DNA of 64,000 nt from Aldersonia sp. NBC_00410 (GCF_026342035.1 NZ_JAPENM010000006.1:186001-250000); one strand, 5' to 3'; shown: positions 50,062 to 59,598, numbered from the stretch's first letter. Numbers and translations are program-made. The notes: a model not told the origin generated them from the letters alone.

Positions 50062-52230
50062 TTAGTCGAACGTGAAGACCTTGATTCCCGACTGCCCCGC
50101 ACATGAAGCTCCGTTGGGATCGTTCTGCCGCCCGCCGCATTGGTAACCGAAATACACGTTCCGGGAAGTATCGATTGCCACCCCCCACGGCCAGCTGACT
50201 CCTGACACAAGGATGTTCGCCGAGGTTTGGCCAGGCGATAGTTGCATCAATGCGCCGGCTGGTGTGGCTGCGAAGTAGTTGTCTGACTGAGTGTAGTAAA
50301 CAGTGCCCGTCTGATCTACCGCTAAGCTCAGCGCGGCAGCGCTGGCCAATACTGTCGGAGCGGCCTGCCCTTTTGGCAGCTTGTACAGCCGACCGTTATA
50401 TAGGTCTGGAACTGAGTATATGACGTTTCCCGCCGTGTCGACTGTCACAGCGCTGAGGCCGCCGGCATTCTCCAGCAGCGTCGTCGGCACACTTTGACCC
50501 TTGGGTAACACAAACAACGAACCGCCATGCGACGAACTGTCCGTGAAGTAAACACTGTCCGCGGCGTCGACCGCCACTCCGTACGGAGAATCAAGTCCCG
50601 ATACGACCGTCACTGCGGTTGTTTTACCCGGGGACCACTTCTTGACTGTGCCGGTGCGTTTTCCCTGGTTGTGTTCGTCAATATTCGCCTCGGTGAAGTA
50701 CACGTTTCCGTTGGAATCTGCTGCAACTGCACGAGGAGAATTCAAGCCAGACAGCAGAGTCTCTGTCTGACCGTTTCTGAACACCTTCAGGGTGTTATTT
50801 GAGTCTGCGAAGAACACCGAACCTGCCGCGTCGACGGCGAGCCCGTTTGGTTGTGTCGCACTAGCAGGCAGGGTGCGCGCATTGCCGCTCGGCGGAGGCG
50901 TAGTTGTGGTCGGCGGAGTCGTAGTGGTTGGCGGCGGAGTCGTGGTTGTTGCAGGTGGGGTGGTGGTTGGTGACGTGTTGCAATGGTTAAAAATGTTCCA
51001 ACCCGGTTGGGGAAATTCGAGGCGTGCAATGGTGTAGGCCCACTGCGTGATAAGGACGTCAACCACAACACCGAATTCGACCCCGATAGACTCGTCGACG
51101 TTTACGCAGTGCTTGTTCCATGTCACGCTCGTGTCGGCGTCGATCCCGCCGGTGAGGCCCGCGATGCCCGCGAGTTTGGTTGCGACGTTCAATCCCGGTG
51201 CGATCGTGATGTTGCTCTCGGTGGCGTAGTTAGTGACCGAACCGTGGCCTTTCAACGACGTGATCGGGTGGGCGCCGGAATCATCCACCTGCAGCCCTGC
51301 TGTGAGTTCGGGAGTGAACGTCGCGGTGAAATTGGTACCGGCGTTTGCGCTAATCGAGATCACCGGCGAGAGCTCAACGTCGATCGGTGGAGTCACCGAA
51401 ACCGGTATCCGCCACTTTCTTAACGCATTCCCCTTCAAGGTGCATGAGAACGACGTCCCGCTTTCGAGAGCGGCGGTGAATGTGGGATGCGCGGATATGG
51501 TGAAGTACAACTTCGTTCGAGCGTTCATGTTGAACGCCCAACGGGTCGAGATCGAATTCCAGGCCAGATCGAACGACTTGATGGCGCTAGGGAATCCGCT
51601 ACTGCAAGTGAAATGCTCCGAGCCCAGCCCAGCACTGGGGCCTGTGGAAAGGGCGGCTGGATGCATAACCCCAGGCGTGTTGGTGTCGTCGTAGTTGATG
51701 ACGAAGTCCACGTAGGCCTGATCGAGCGTCGCCGGCGTAGTGGTCACGGTTGTGGAGCCATCGGGATCTGCGGTTACCGCGACGACGGTTCCCAACAAGC
51801 CGTCCGGTGCTGTGGCGCTTTCTGCCGCCACCAGGTGACCACCCACGACAGGTGCGTTCACTCCGGGATTGAGCACAGTGGTCTGCGTGCCTCCGGGTGC
51901 TCCGGTCACCGAACCCACCTGGTCGGGCGTCGTCACGACCGTGTCCGGTTTGGGCACAATGTTGGTCGGATCAGTCGGGAACGGTGGGACCTCCGCGTCA
52001 GTACCGTCCGAGGATCCCGAACCCGCCGACCCCGATCCCGACGACCCGGTATCCGGCAACGCGGTACTAATCGTCGCCGTGCCGACCATCAACGCGACGA
52101 TCGCCACCATCAACACGACCAGCCGGGCACGCGGACCGGCACTCCCGGTCACAAAATCGCGCAGCACCACCCACATACGTCGAAACAACACACAAGCCCT
52201 TCCGTCGGGACCGTGGCCGAGACCAAACAC
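50062..52230 (-). CDS. Secreted NHL/SMP-30-like beta-propeller protein
   Basis: The 722-residue protein has a signal anchor near the N-terminus (ARLVVLMVAIVALMVGTATI, about 35-54). An extracellular domain (about 130-430) contains four or more Cys (FTCSS, FSCTLKG, KHCVNVDE, NHCNTS). A Thr/Pro linker (TTTTPPPTTTTPP, about 435-465) leads to a C-terminal propeller with repeated PNGLAVDAAGSVFFAD, PYGVAVDAADSVYFTD and LSLAVDQTGTVYYTQ units, the NHL/SGL pattern. ATG 52176 is an alternative start. It probably sits at the cell surface; the ligand is unknown. Confidence 0.8.
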   Translation of the reverse strand: MFGLGHGPDGRACVLFRRMWVVLRDFVTGSAGPRARLVVLMVAIVALMVGTATISTALPDTGSSGSGSAGSGSSDGTDAEVPPFPTDPTNIVPKPDTVVTTPDQVGSVTGAPGGTQTTVLNPGVNAPVVGGHLVAAESATAPDGLLGTVVAVTADPDGSTTVTTTPATLDQAYVDFVINYDDTNTPGVMHPAALSTGPSAGLGSEHFTCSSGFPSAIKSFDLAWNSISTRWAFNMNARTKLYFTISAHPTFTAALESGTSFSCTLKGNALRKWRIPVSVTPPIDVELSPVISISANAGTNFTATFTPELTAGLQVDDSGAHPITSLKGHGSVTNYATESNITIAPGLNVATKLAGIAGLTGGIDADTSVTWNKHCVNVDESIGVEFGVVVDVLITQWAYTIARLEFPQPGWNIFNHCNTSPTTTPPATTTTPPPTTTTPPTTTTPPPSGNARTLPASATQPNGLAVDAAGSVFFADSNNTLKVFRNGQTETLLSGLNSPRAVAADSNGNVYFTEANIDEHNQGKRTGTVKKWSPGKTTAVTVVSGLDSPYGVAVDAADSVYFTDSSSHGGSLFVLPKGQSVPTTLLENAGGLSAVTVDTAGNVIYSVPDLYNGRLYKLPKGQAAPTVLASAAALSLAVDQTGTVYYTQSDNYFAATPAGALMQLSPGQTSANILVSGVSWPWGVAIDTSRNVYFGYQCGGRQNDPNGASCAGQSGIKVFTFD

Positions 52231-52551
52231 CTCGACGCACCGGGACTGGCGCTGTCCCCCCCGCGGAAGTAAGCCAGAGCAATAGATATCACACGGATGC
52301 GCCTGCCTGTCACGGTGGGATCCCGGTCAGTGTGGTATCCGCGAGTACCGCGTCCCGCTCGGTGAACGTCGGTCCGCCACACCGGCATCCACGCGGTGCG
52401 CTCGCCGCGAGCGCTTACCGTTGGGCGCCCGCCGGCACCGCATCGCCGAATCCGCGCAATCCGCCTAATCCGTAACGAACCGGTCGAGTGACTCGATAAC
52501 GCGGCAACGATCACCACTCGCGCCCTGCTCCGCCGGGGAACCAGGAGACGG
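52231..52551. other. 321-bp divergent intergenic region
   Basis: The region lies between two divergently transcribed secreted-protein genes. It presumably holds both promoters, but no clear -35/-10 pair was picked out by eye. Confidence 0.4.
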
Positions 52552-53264
52552 TTGACCATCTTGAACACCCGTGCCACTCGCGCGGTCGGCGCGCTCGGTC
52601 CTGCCGCGGGCCTCGCCCCGGCCGCCCCCGCCGGCGCGAGCGTCGACATCATCGGATCCTGCTTCGGGCTCCGCTGCGATACCTCCAGCATCGACCTGGT
52701 CGACGCGATGAAACTCGCGGGCGCCGTTCCGGGCCAGAACGGCGCGCACGTGCTGTACACGAAGAACTCGATGGTGTGCCCCCCGTGGGCAACGCCTGGC
52801 AGATCACAACCCGATGCGGAGGGCAGCTTCTGTTCGAAGGGCTGGGGCACACACCTCATCCTCGCAGCGTCGTTGGACCCTCCGGCGGGCAGATCGTGGC
52901 TAACACGGCTTCGCATGTCTGGGCCGGGATCGTTTTCGGCGTTGGCACCGCGGTCAAGACCGTTCAGGCATGGTTCAACTCTGACCCGATCGACCTGGGG
53001 GCGTTCATGGTCGATGACAACGGTGTCGCAGTCGTCGATTTCGCCGTTCCAAATGTTGCTGTGGGGAACCATCACCTCGAAGTCCACGGCGATGACGGAA
53101 GCGTCTACAGCGTCCCGATCTACGTCACGGACGAACCTGTGGAGGAGGGTCCGGTCATCGTGTCCATCGGTGGGTCGAGCATGATCACCCCACCTACAGG
53201 TGGACCGGGGGATCCGGGTGGGAGTTCCGGCTCGGCAGATATGGGGAACATCTTCGGTCGATGA
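52552..53264 (+). pseudogene. Secreted protein gene broken by a frameshift at a C-tract
   Basis: TTG 52552, behind CAGGAGACGG, starts a signal-peptide-like reading (TILNTRATRAVGALGPAAGL). It continues into SVDIIGSCFGLRCDTSSIDL and NGAHVLYTKNSMVCP. At the CCCCCC run near 52780 the protein-like sequence moves to the frame with NAWQITTRCGGQLLFEGLG, VQAWFNSDPIDLGAFMVDDN and the Gly/Ser tail ending at 53264. The intact product would be an exported protein of about 235 aa. The C6 tract could be a mutation, an assembly error or a phase-variable switch. Confidence 0.6.
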
Positions 53265-54079
53265 GGACCCATCACATCCGGGACGGGGAACCAGGAGACG
53301 GTGTGACCATCTCGAACCCCCTCTGTGCCCGCGCGGTCGGTGTGCTCGGTGTCGCGGCGGCACCGAAGCGGCAGCGCTTTGGCCACGGTATTTCGGGACA
53401 GGCCAAGCCTGCCGCGCGATCGCGGCCTGCGACAGCTTCTCCAACCGATCGGGAAGACTCGCGACGCCCGCACGGCACATTCGGGCAGTGGTCGCCGCGC
53501 ACCTGCGTGACCAACCAAGGCCTAGGCCGGCCGGACCCGTTCATGACGAACCGAGAGGTAATGAGTTTCAGTTGAAGATAATGAACATCGCCGCCGCTGC
53601 AACCGCTGCGTACAGTCAGCCCGACGGACGATCCCGACTCCTGCGCCCACACAGCGTCCGTAGCGCCGGTGCGTACGGGTTCCAACCGCTGGCCAGGTAG
53701 TGCCGCGCTTCGCCCGAGAATCCCATGACCTCGGTCAATTTCACCCGCATGATCAACTCCCGCCTCGGGCAACCCGACCTGCTCGGAAATCTCGCTATGG
53801 GGAACGCTAACCGAGGTCGAGTGGCTACGTTCCCTTGCCACCGTGCCCGCCGCCACTGTGTCGAGACGATGTGCCTCCCGCAGGGCGGACCAGGCTGGAC
53901 CTTACGGACTCGATGAACGGATATCCACCGGGATCGCGTCGCACACGACGTGACCGAACCGTAACAATCGCCGGGCGCACCGCGATGCAGTGCGGGATCG
54001 ACAGGGTTTGGAAGCCAATGCGCTTCCTACCTGTCACCCGAATCGTGCAGCAGTCCAGTCAATCGTTAAAGGACATTCG
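53265..54079. other. 815-bp decayed region with truncated paralogue and IS debris
   Basis: From 53286 the DNA repeats the upstream region of the preceding gene (ggggaaccaggagacgg, then GTG 53303 reading TISNPLCARAVGVLGVAAAP), after which similarity stops. This is a truncated second copy of its 5' end. On the reverse strand near 53360-53480 the phrases EKLSQAAIARQ and GRLGLSRNTVAKAL, in different frames, look like the HTH of an IS21-type IstA protein. No intact gene is seen. The promoter of the propeller gene lies at the end. Confidence 0.5.
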
Positions 54080-55090
54080 ATGCGCTACCGCGCTGTCGCT
54101 CTTCTCGCAGTCGCGTTCGGCGCGCTGGCCCTCATCATCGCGCCACACGTTGGCGCGACCACAGCGCGGGCTGACAGTGTGGTCACGACCATCCCCGTCG
54201 GCGAGTACCGCCCGATCGATGTGGCGATCACCCGCGACGGCGCCCGCGCCTACGTCACCAACCTCAACTCTGCCACGGTGTTGGTGATCGACACCGCCAC
54301 CAACACGGTGACCGGCACCATCCCCGTCGGCAGTAACTCGTACGGTGTGGCGATCACCCCCGACGGCACCCGCGCCTACGTCACCAACTACAACTCTGCC
54401 ACGGTGTCGGTGATCGACACCGCCACCAACACGGTGACCGGCACCATCCCCGTCGGCGGTGGCCCGCAGGGTGTGGCGATCACCCGCGACGGCACCCGTG
54501 CCTACGTCACCAACACCGCCTCCCTCACGGTGTCGGTGATCGACACCGCCACCAACACGGTCACCGGCACCATCCCCGTCGGCGGCCAACCGTGGGGTGT
54601 GGATATCGCCCCCGACGGCACTCGCGCCTACGTGACAGCATCCAACTCGGTGTCGGTGATCGACACCGCCACCAACAGGGTCACCAGCACCATCTCCGTC
54701 GGCAACGTTCCGTACGATGTGGCGATCACTCCCGACGGCGCCCGCGCCTACGTCACCAACCTTGACTCCAGCTCGGTGTCGGTGATCGACACCGCCACCA
54801 ACACGGTCATCGGCGCCGCCATCCCGGTCGCTGGCCGCCCGTACGGTGTGGCGATCACTCCCGACGGCACCCGCGCCTACCTCACCGACCAACGGTCCGA
54901 CACGGTGTCGGTGATCGACACCGCCACCAACACGGTCATCGGCGCCGCCATCCCCGTCGGCGGCCAACCGTACGGTGTGGCGATCACTCCCGACGGCACC
55001 CGCGCCTACGTCACCAACCTTGAATTCACGGTGTCGGTGATCGCAATACCCAAGTCGAACCCGAAGCCGCCGACATTCGGAAGCAGCTAA
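54080..55090 (+). CDS. Secreted seven-repeat YVTN beta-propeller protein
   Basis: ATG 54080 follows AAAGGACATTCG. The 336-aa product has a signal peptide (RAVALLAVAFGALALIIAPH, then ARA). It continues with about seven YVTN units of roughly 42 residues, each of the form AYVTN-x-V-SVIDTATNTV-x-G-IPVG-x-GVAITPDGTR. The units are near-identical at DNA level, which points to recent internal expansion or gene conversion. YVTN propellers are surface or secreted proteins, often mediating binding; the partner is unknown. Ending in PTFGSS, it has no sorting signal. Confidence 0.88.
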   Translation: MRYRAVALLAVAFGALALIIAPHVGATTARADSVVTTIPVGEYRPIDVAITRDGARAYVTNLNSATVLVIDTATNTVTGTIPVGSNSYGVAITPDGTRAYVTNYNSATVSVIDTATNTVTGTIPVGGGPQGVAITRDGTRAYVTNTASLTVSVIDTATNTVTGTIPVGGQPWGVDIAPDGTRAYVTASNSVSVIDTATNRVTSTISVGNVPYDVAITPDGARAYVTNLDSSSVSVIDTATNTVIGAAIPVAGRPYGVAITPDGTRAYLTDQRSDTVSVIDTATNTVIGAAIPVGGQPYGVAITPDGTRAYVTNLEFTVSVIAIPKSNPKPPTFGSS

Positions 55091-55252
55091 TTGCGGTCGT
55101 CCACGCCCGAGTGTGGACAACCGAACGCTCGCGTGGCCTCTGGGCCGTGAGCCGAGCAGCAAGGTCCAAACCACCCGCCGTTTGCTCCGGACTGTCGCAG
55201 CCCCTTGCTACTCTCCGCGCGAATTGCATGTCCAAAAGAGGAGTTCCACATT

Positions 55253-55672
55253 ATGCAACCGCCGCGGGCACCTGGCTGGTATCCGGACCCATCGGACCCT
55301 GCGAGAAACATTTACTGGGATGGCAATGCGTGGAGCCGACCAGTGTCAAGGCCCGCATCCGCGCCAGTCGAAGCAGACAAGTCCAACATCAGCAAGCAAA
55401 CAGCGGTTGCGGTTGGCGTATTCGTGCTTGTCGGCATCGGGCTAGTGATGTCCGTGCAATCCGTCAGCCTCTTGACCGGCTCGGGACCGGTGTGGACCGG
55501 GGTTGCCGTCGTAGCAGGTGGCACCGCTGTTGCATTCTTCTTACGCGCTGCGGTGGCGGTTCGTGTCGTCGCAGCCGTGCTGTTAGTGGTGGCGGTGCTT
55601 AACGGTGCCTACATCGAGAAGCAACTCTCCGACAAGCGCAGTGAGCTGACGCACGTGTTTGACCACCAATAG
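55253..55672 (+). CDS. DUF2510 membrane protein
   Basis: ATG 55253 gives 139 residues beginning MQPPRAPGWYPDPSDPARNI and YWDGNAWS, the DUF2510 module found at the N-terminus of many actinobacterial membrane proteins. Three hydrophobic stretches follow (about 45-63, 72-90 and 92-108). The short tail ends VFDHQ. DUF2510 has no established biochemical role. It sits between the propeller gene and the GIY-YIG-like gene, with no sign of an operon. Confidence 0.8.
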   Translation: MQPPRAPGWYPDPSDPARNIYWDGNAWSRPVSRPASAPVEADKSNISKQTAVAVGVFVLVGIGLVMSVQSVSLLTGSGPVWTGVAVVAGGTAVAFFLRAAVAVRVVAAVLLVVAVLNGAYIEKQLSDKRSELTHVFDHQ

Positions 55673-55764
55673 CAGTCTCGGACAGTTCGACGCTGGCGGC
55701 GCGAGGCGTGTACCCGAATCGCGCGGGGCACCCCCACCCTTTTACTGGCTGACGAGAGAGTGCC

Positions 55765-56424
55765 ATGAAACAAGCTGTCTGGGAGAAGTTTTGCGCTCGT
55801 TTCGACATACCTGCATCGTGCGTCCCGTTGTTCGCGATGGATGAGGACGGCAACGTTCAACGCAAGACCATCGGGAAGGGTCAGAAGCCGATCTTGATGA
55901 GGTCGGGAGACTGCGAGGCGTTGATCTTGTCTGTCACCGACGACCTAGTCCGGGACTGGGAAAGCGATGCCATCAATCATCTAGACGGGATGCTTTACAT
56001 GATGGGGTGGGAGGAGGACGGCAGGTTCGTGCCTCTGTACATCGGTAAGGCAGAAACCGTTGGGAAGAACTCCGGCAACCTGTCCGCCAACATCATCAAC
56101 CTGCACAAGAACAAGTCGTTCTTCGCTCGTTGGGGAGACAATTACGCCTACCACATCGGTGACCTGAGTGCTTGCGTGCTACCGGGCCATGAAGAAGTCA
56201 AGAAGTTGCCGAAGTATCGGGCATGGGCTAAGTGTCTGTTCATCGACGGCACGACGAAGCTGCACCGACCTGTGTACTTTTGGGCGACCGCGTGGGATTC
56301 GTCGCAAGTCGGGGTGTGGGAAGAGTTCGGCCCGACCTCGTTGTCATTCTTGGAGTACCTGCTCATAGGCGTGGCCGGGGGCATCTCGCCGAATCTGCTC
56401 AACCGCGAAGGGGTGTCGCGATAG
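55765..56424 (+). CDS. GIY-YIG-like protein, 219 aa
   Basis: ATG 55765 (MKQAVWEKFCARFDIPASCV) begins a soluble protein. LYMMGW (77-82) followed by VPLYIGKAETVGK (89-101) matches the two strands and loop of a GIY-YIG nuclease-type fold. Further downstream SLSFLEYLLIGVAGGISPNL could supply the catalytic Glu region. Codon use is visibly less GC-biased than in neighbouring genes (many AAG, TTG, ATG and TTC), suggesting a separate origin. It may be a restriction or homing-type nuclease, but the arginine of the active site was not identified. Confidence 0.55.
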   Translation: MKQAVWEKFCARFDIPASCVPLFAMDEDGNVQRKTIGKGQKPILMRSGDCEALILSVTDDLVRDWESDAINHLDGMLYMMGWEEDGRFVPLYIGKAETVGKNSGNLSANIINLHKNKSFFARWGDNYAYHIGDLSACVLPGHEEVKKLPKYRAWAKCLFIDGTTKLHRPVYFWATAWDSSQVGVWEEFGPTSLSFLEYLLIGVAGGISPNLLNREGVSR

Positions 56425-56866
56425 CTGACTGGCACCGGGCCGAGGTTTAGCCACGTTGGAGGTAGTTAGTCGTCGGATAGTTCCGCCAGAGCGCGATAGA
56501 CGGTGGCGCGGCTGACGCCGAGGGTGGACGCTATCGTGTTGGCCGACTCTCCGCTGTCGCGCATACGGCCGGGCCAGTGCTACCTGATCATCGCTGAGTC
56601 TCGAACCCACGGTCGCCCAGTGATCGGCTTTCACGCGTCGCCGACATCCGGGACGTTGTATCGCGCCCTGACATCTGGTCACTTCTTGCCCGGTCGGGTC
56701 GCTGCACTTACCATTACGACTCGGGAGCCGGTAGAAGCGAGGCGCGAGCCTCCACCGTCGCGGCATGGCATGGGCTCGACCGCGAGCCAATCGGATATCG
56801 CAGCTCCCGACCGTCCGAAGGCTCGCGGCCACTCGTTGTCCCAACACCCGTTAGGGGTAATTTGCC
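56425..56866. other. 442-bp gap with recombinase debris
   Basis: This holds the resolvase tail relic at 56466-56600 and otherwise no supported gene. The promoter of the 102-aa gene should lie at the right end. Confidence 0.45.
56466..56600 (-). pseudogene. Serine recombinase C-terminal HTH relic
   Basis: The reverse strand reads MRDSGESANTIASTLGVSRA-TVYRALAELSDD and stop, the C-terminal HTH of resolvase/invertase proteins. Just before it, LSDDQVALAR appears in another frame and GRP further out, so the remainder of the domain is frameshifted. No catalytic domain is nearby. It is a decayed end of a mobile element. Confidence 0.7.
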
Positions 56867-57175
56867 ATGTCCAACACCGATCTGAACCGCGAGACGCGCA
56901 TCGTTCGCGCCGAGCCTGAGCGCATAGCGGTGCGCATCGTGCGTGCCGAGCCTGAGCCGGTGGTGCACCAATCGGTTCGCATCGTGCGCGTCGACCCTGA
57001 GCGTGTGGAGCACGCGATGCGCGTCGCCGAGAAGCACCACCTCACCGTCAGACCGTTTACGGGCTCGTTGGGGCCGTACGCGCTCTTGCAGGGGCACATC
57101 TTCGTGGCGCAAGGGCTCAGCCTCGAGGAACTCGAAGAAGAATTGCATTCCCGCACAGGGGAATCGCTCGCGTAG
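56867..57175 (+). CDS. Hypothetical protein with RIVR-x-(E/D)PE repeats, 102 aa
   Basis: ATG 56867 starts a small charged protein with three RIVR repeats (TRIVRAEPERI, VRIVRAEPEPV, VRIVRVDPERV) in the first 48 residues. A compact C-terminal part follows (LGPYALLQGHIFVAQGLSLE, then ELEEELHSRTG). The repeats could form short strands binding a nucleic acid or partner, which is speculation. Two hairpins follow the stop. No family is recognised. Confidence 0.6.
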   Translation: MSNTDLNRETRIVRAEPERIAVRIVRAEPEPVVHQSVRIVRVDPERVEHAMRVAEKHHLTVRPFTGSLGPYALLQGHIFVAQGLSLEELEEELHSRTGESLA

Positions 57176-57190
57176 TGCGCGAGTTCCGGC

Positions 57191-57272
57191 GAGGCACTTC
57201 GGTTTCCGGTAGTGCCTCACCGGGGCACACCTCACGGAGAAGTACCTACCGCCATTAAGGCGATAGGTACTT
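57191..57272 (+). terminator. Two consecutive hairpins behind the RIVR-repeat gene
   Basis: GAGGCACT (57191-57198) pairs exactly with AGTGCCTC (57211-57218). A second hairpin pairs AAGTACCTA and CGCC with GGCG and TAGGTACTT (57240-57272), with a single mismatch. Neither has a T-tract. Their position 15 bp and 65 bp after the stop suggests transcript ending or mRNA stabilisation. Confidence 0.5.
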
Positions 57273-57491
57273 CGACCCAAAGGCCCATCGCGGTGGTGGC
57301 GCGTGGTTACGCGACCGGACGGCACGAGGCGAGCTAGTTCCTGTTCAGGCCGAACTTTCCCCACGACAACAGCACGTCCTTCCAGTAGTTCTCTCGCGCT
57401 CGCACGTGGTCATCTGTCGTTCGCATCGACCAGAACTCCAGGAGCGCGAAGCGCAGATTCACCCGCGCATCGGCTCGGCGATCGTTCCGAC
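57273..57491. other. Short gap, nothing recognised
   Basis: The intergenic sequence lies between the hairpins and the convergent SHOCT gene. No gene or site is supported. Confidence 0.4.
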
Positions 57492-57938
57492 TCAGCGAAG
57501 CAGCTTCGCCTTCTGCGCTTCAAACTCTTCTGGCGTGAGCACCCCGGCATCCCTGAGCTGTGCAAGCTTCATCAGCTCGTCTGCGACGGATGTAGGCGCG
57601 AGGTGGGCTTGAGATTGTGGTTGCAGGGCGGGTCCGAAGTCTTGATGCGCACGAAACCAGTCCTCGATCTTCTGAGCTGTTCCGTAGTTGATCGCAACCT
57701 CGGCGAGCGTCGTTCCCGACCCCTGTACAGTCAGCACCTCCTGGAGACTTGAGGCCTTTAGTCGCTTCCTGTCGTCCCGAGTCGCCTTCCGAACCGAAAA
57801 TCCCACCACGTCGCGGAGTCGCACTTTGAAGGCGGGCAAGAACTTCCCGGTCTGCCGATACTCGACAGTCCCGTCAGGGTTCTCAATCAAACTCCCGTTC
57901 CCGAAGCCCAGCCCGTGTGAGATCGGCCTATCTGCCAT
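57492..57938 (-). CDS. SHOCT-domain protein
   Basis: ATG 57938, behind AAAGGACCTCC, gives 148 residues. Residues about 1-95 resemble a pleckstrin-like (bPH) beta domain (DGTVEYRQTGKFLPAFKVRL, then DVVGFSVRKA). The end is a typical SHOCT motif: SVADELMKLAQLRDAGVLTP and EEFEAQKAKLL. SHOCT is a short C-terminal helical module found in many bacterial proteins, with an assembly role proposed. No membrane helix is present. The gene stands alone. Confidence 0.8.
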   Translation of the reverse strand: MADRPISHGLGFGNGSLIENPDGTVEYRQTGKFLPAFKVRLRDVVGFSVRKATRDDRKRLKASSLQEVLTVQGSGTTLAEVAINYGTAQKIEDWFRAHQDFGPALQPQSQAHLAPTSVADELMKLAQLRDAGVLTPEEFEAQKAKLLR

Positions 57939-57989
57939 GCCCGGAGGTCCTTTCGTATTGCGATGTGGACGAGGAGTGTCACTACGCAT

Positions 57990-58722
57990 TCAGTCTGCTG
58001 TATTGACGATCGGTCCAGGCCAGTGGCGACGGTCGAGTGTCGCTACCTGGTCGTGGATATTGTGCCGTGATGCCTGCCCGCGACACGCTGAAAACGGTGC
58101 GCGTGATCCCTGCAGTGACGTGGTCGGCCAACGAGACCTACGACGGCTTCGCGAACATGGGTCGGTTGGCTCTCGACACCGAGCACGGCCAGTGTGCCTC
58201 CTGATGCCCAGGGGCCGCAGAGTGTCTGGTCTGGGCATCGGTATTGCCGTCTGTGACTCGACCAAGTCCGCCACCGGGTAGGTGCCGACCGATCTACGAT
58301 CAGAGCGTCGCGACAATCCTGTGCAACAAGGGTGCTGTCCGCGTTCGCGCTATGCGTCATCCTCGCCAGGAACAACACGAAGGGACGCGCTTCATGAACG
58401 GTCGCGCCGATCCCCGGCAGCGGTGGGATCGCGACATCAGAGGTGGTAGATGACAAGCTTGATTCGGCTGGCGGAAGTCGGATTCCATCCACCTCCCCCT
58501 CGTTGAGGAGGTGGACAGACAGACCGACCGACGAGCAACAAGAACCGCAACACCTTTGCCTCCAAGGAAGAGCGCCCGCGATGAGATCGGACAAGAGGCC
58601 CTTGACCCACCAGAGGATCAGTGGGCCCATCAGCCTCACGGTCCGGGTCGGCTCGTTGAACCGGCATCCGGCCCCCGGTCGGAGCCCATACTTCCATCGG
58701 GCGCTCATAGTGGGGTCCGGGG
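57990..58722. other. 733-bp gap, no gene recognised
   Basis: Long open frames exist on both strands here, but they are Arg/Ser/Thr-rich, carry no ribosome sites and show no familiar motif. No transposase motif was recognised. The palindrome-like CCACCTCCCCCTCGTTGAGGAGGTGG (58491-58515 region) could form a hairpin with an 8-bp stem. Confidence 0.4.
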
Positions 58723-59598
58723 TCAAACCTCCTTCAACCCGGTCGGATGCCCCGTGATGGTTGTCACCATCTGCTGGGGGAACGGGCTGCCCGGCAGCAT
58801 GTTGATCCAGTTGATGCAGGCGCGTGCGTCTCTCAGGAAATCGGAAGCAAGATTGTCGACCGCTTGGGCCGCCTTCCCCCGAGCCGGGTACTCGTACTGG
58901 GTCACCGTCAGACTGCCGTCCGGGTGTCGGAGCTCGCCACCGCCCGCCGACCGTGCAACATCAACAACGCCGCTGCCCGAGTTAGACACCGACGAACTGG
59001 AGAGATTGTGATGCACGAAGTCGCACAGGCTCGCATACCTCGTCTTCGCATCCTGATGGTCCGGCTCAGTAGTCAGACCGTCGATGCAGTTCCCGATGTT
59101 GAACGGCTTAAGTCTGGTAGGCGTGAGCCCCTCCGCCGCAAGTAGCGCACGGAACTGCGGGTGGGTTGTCGCGAACCGTGCGCGAACGATCAGACCGAAG
59201 AACTTCTCCCCCAAAGGCTTCCAGTTCCTGTCATCGAGCCGCAGCACCACATCCTGCAAACGTGTCGAAATCTCATGCAGGAATGCGCTCAGTTCGACCA
59301 TGCTTCGGGCGACTCCATACAACGCGACAGGGTTCTGCGCCTCGATCAGCGTTAGAAACCCGTCGATCAGATACAGATGCTTGATCTGGTTGGCCGCCAC
59401 GAAGTTCTCTCGGTGCAACATGCACGTCTGGTGGATGTGTTTGAACGCACGCACATCAGACTCGGCACGGTTAGCGAGGTCTAACGTGAAGCCCGGCTCG
59501 GGAAGTTGAATTGACCTGCCGACTTGGCCAATCAAGCGGCCACGGAGGGCGATGAGTTCGGTGACCGGCGACTCGCCGCCTGTTGATGATGTTGCCAT
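58723..59598 (-). CDS. Hypothetical protein, about 291 aa (DUF5677-like style)
   Basis: ATG 59598 (MATSSTGGESPVTELIALRG) is chosen because GGAGAA lies 11 bases upstream; ATG 59619 is equally possible. The product is mainly helical and soluble. Segments such as HRENFVAANQIKHLYLIDGF, VALYGVARSMVELSAFLHEI and KTRYASLCDFVHHNLS resemble the helical DUF5677-type or AbiV-type proteins seen in defence islands. That resemblance is from memory of phrasing, not alignment. It is isolated from the convergent or divergent neighbours. Confidence 0.55.
   Translation of the reverse strand: MATSSTGGESPVTELIALRGRLIGQVGRSIQLPEPGFTLDLANRAESDVRAFKHIHQTCMLHRENFVAANQIKHLYLIDGFLTLIEAQNPVALYGVARSMVELSAFLHEISTRLQDVVLRLDDRNWKPLGEKFFGLIVRARFATTHPQFRALLAAEGLTPTRLKPFNIGNCIDGLTTEPDHQDAKTRYASLCDFVHHNLSSSSVSNSGSGVVDVARSAGGGELRHPDGSLTVTQYEYPARGKAAQAVDNLASDFLRDARACINWINMLPGSPFPQQMVTTITGHPTGLKEV

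Noticed and set aside
54200-55060. Repeated ~126-bp units as a possible non-coding array
   Set aside because: All units are in one frame and encode YVTN propeller blades.
58043-58726. Reverse-strand open frame of about 227 codons
   Set aside because: Arg/Thr/Ser-rich with scattered Cys and Trp, no homologous phrase recognised and no ribosome site. It could be debris but cannot be supported as a gene.
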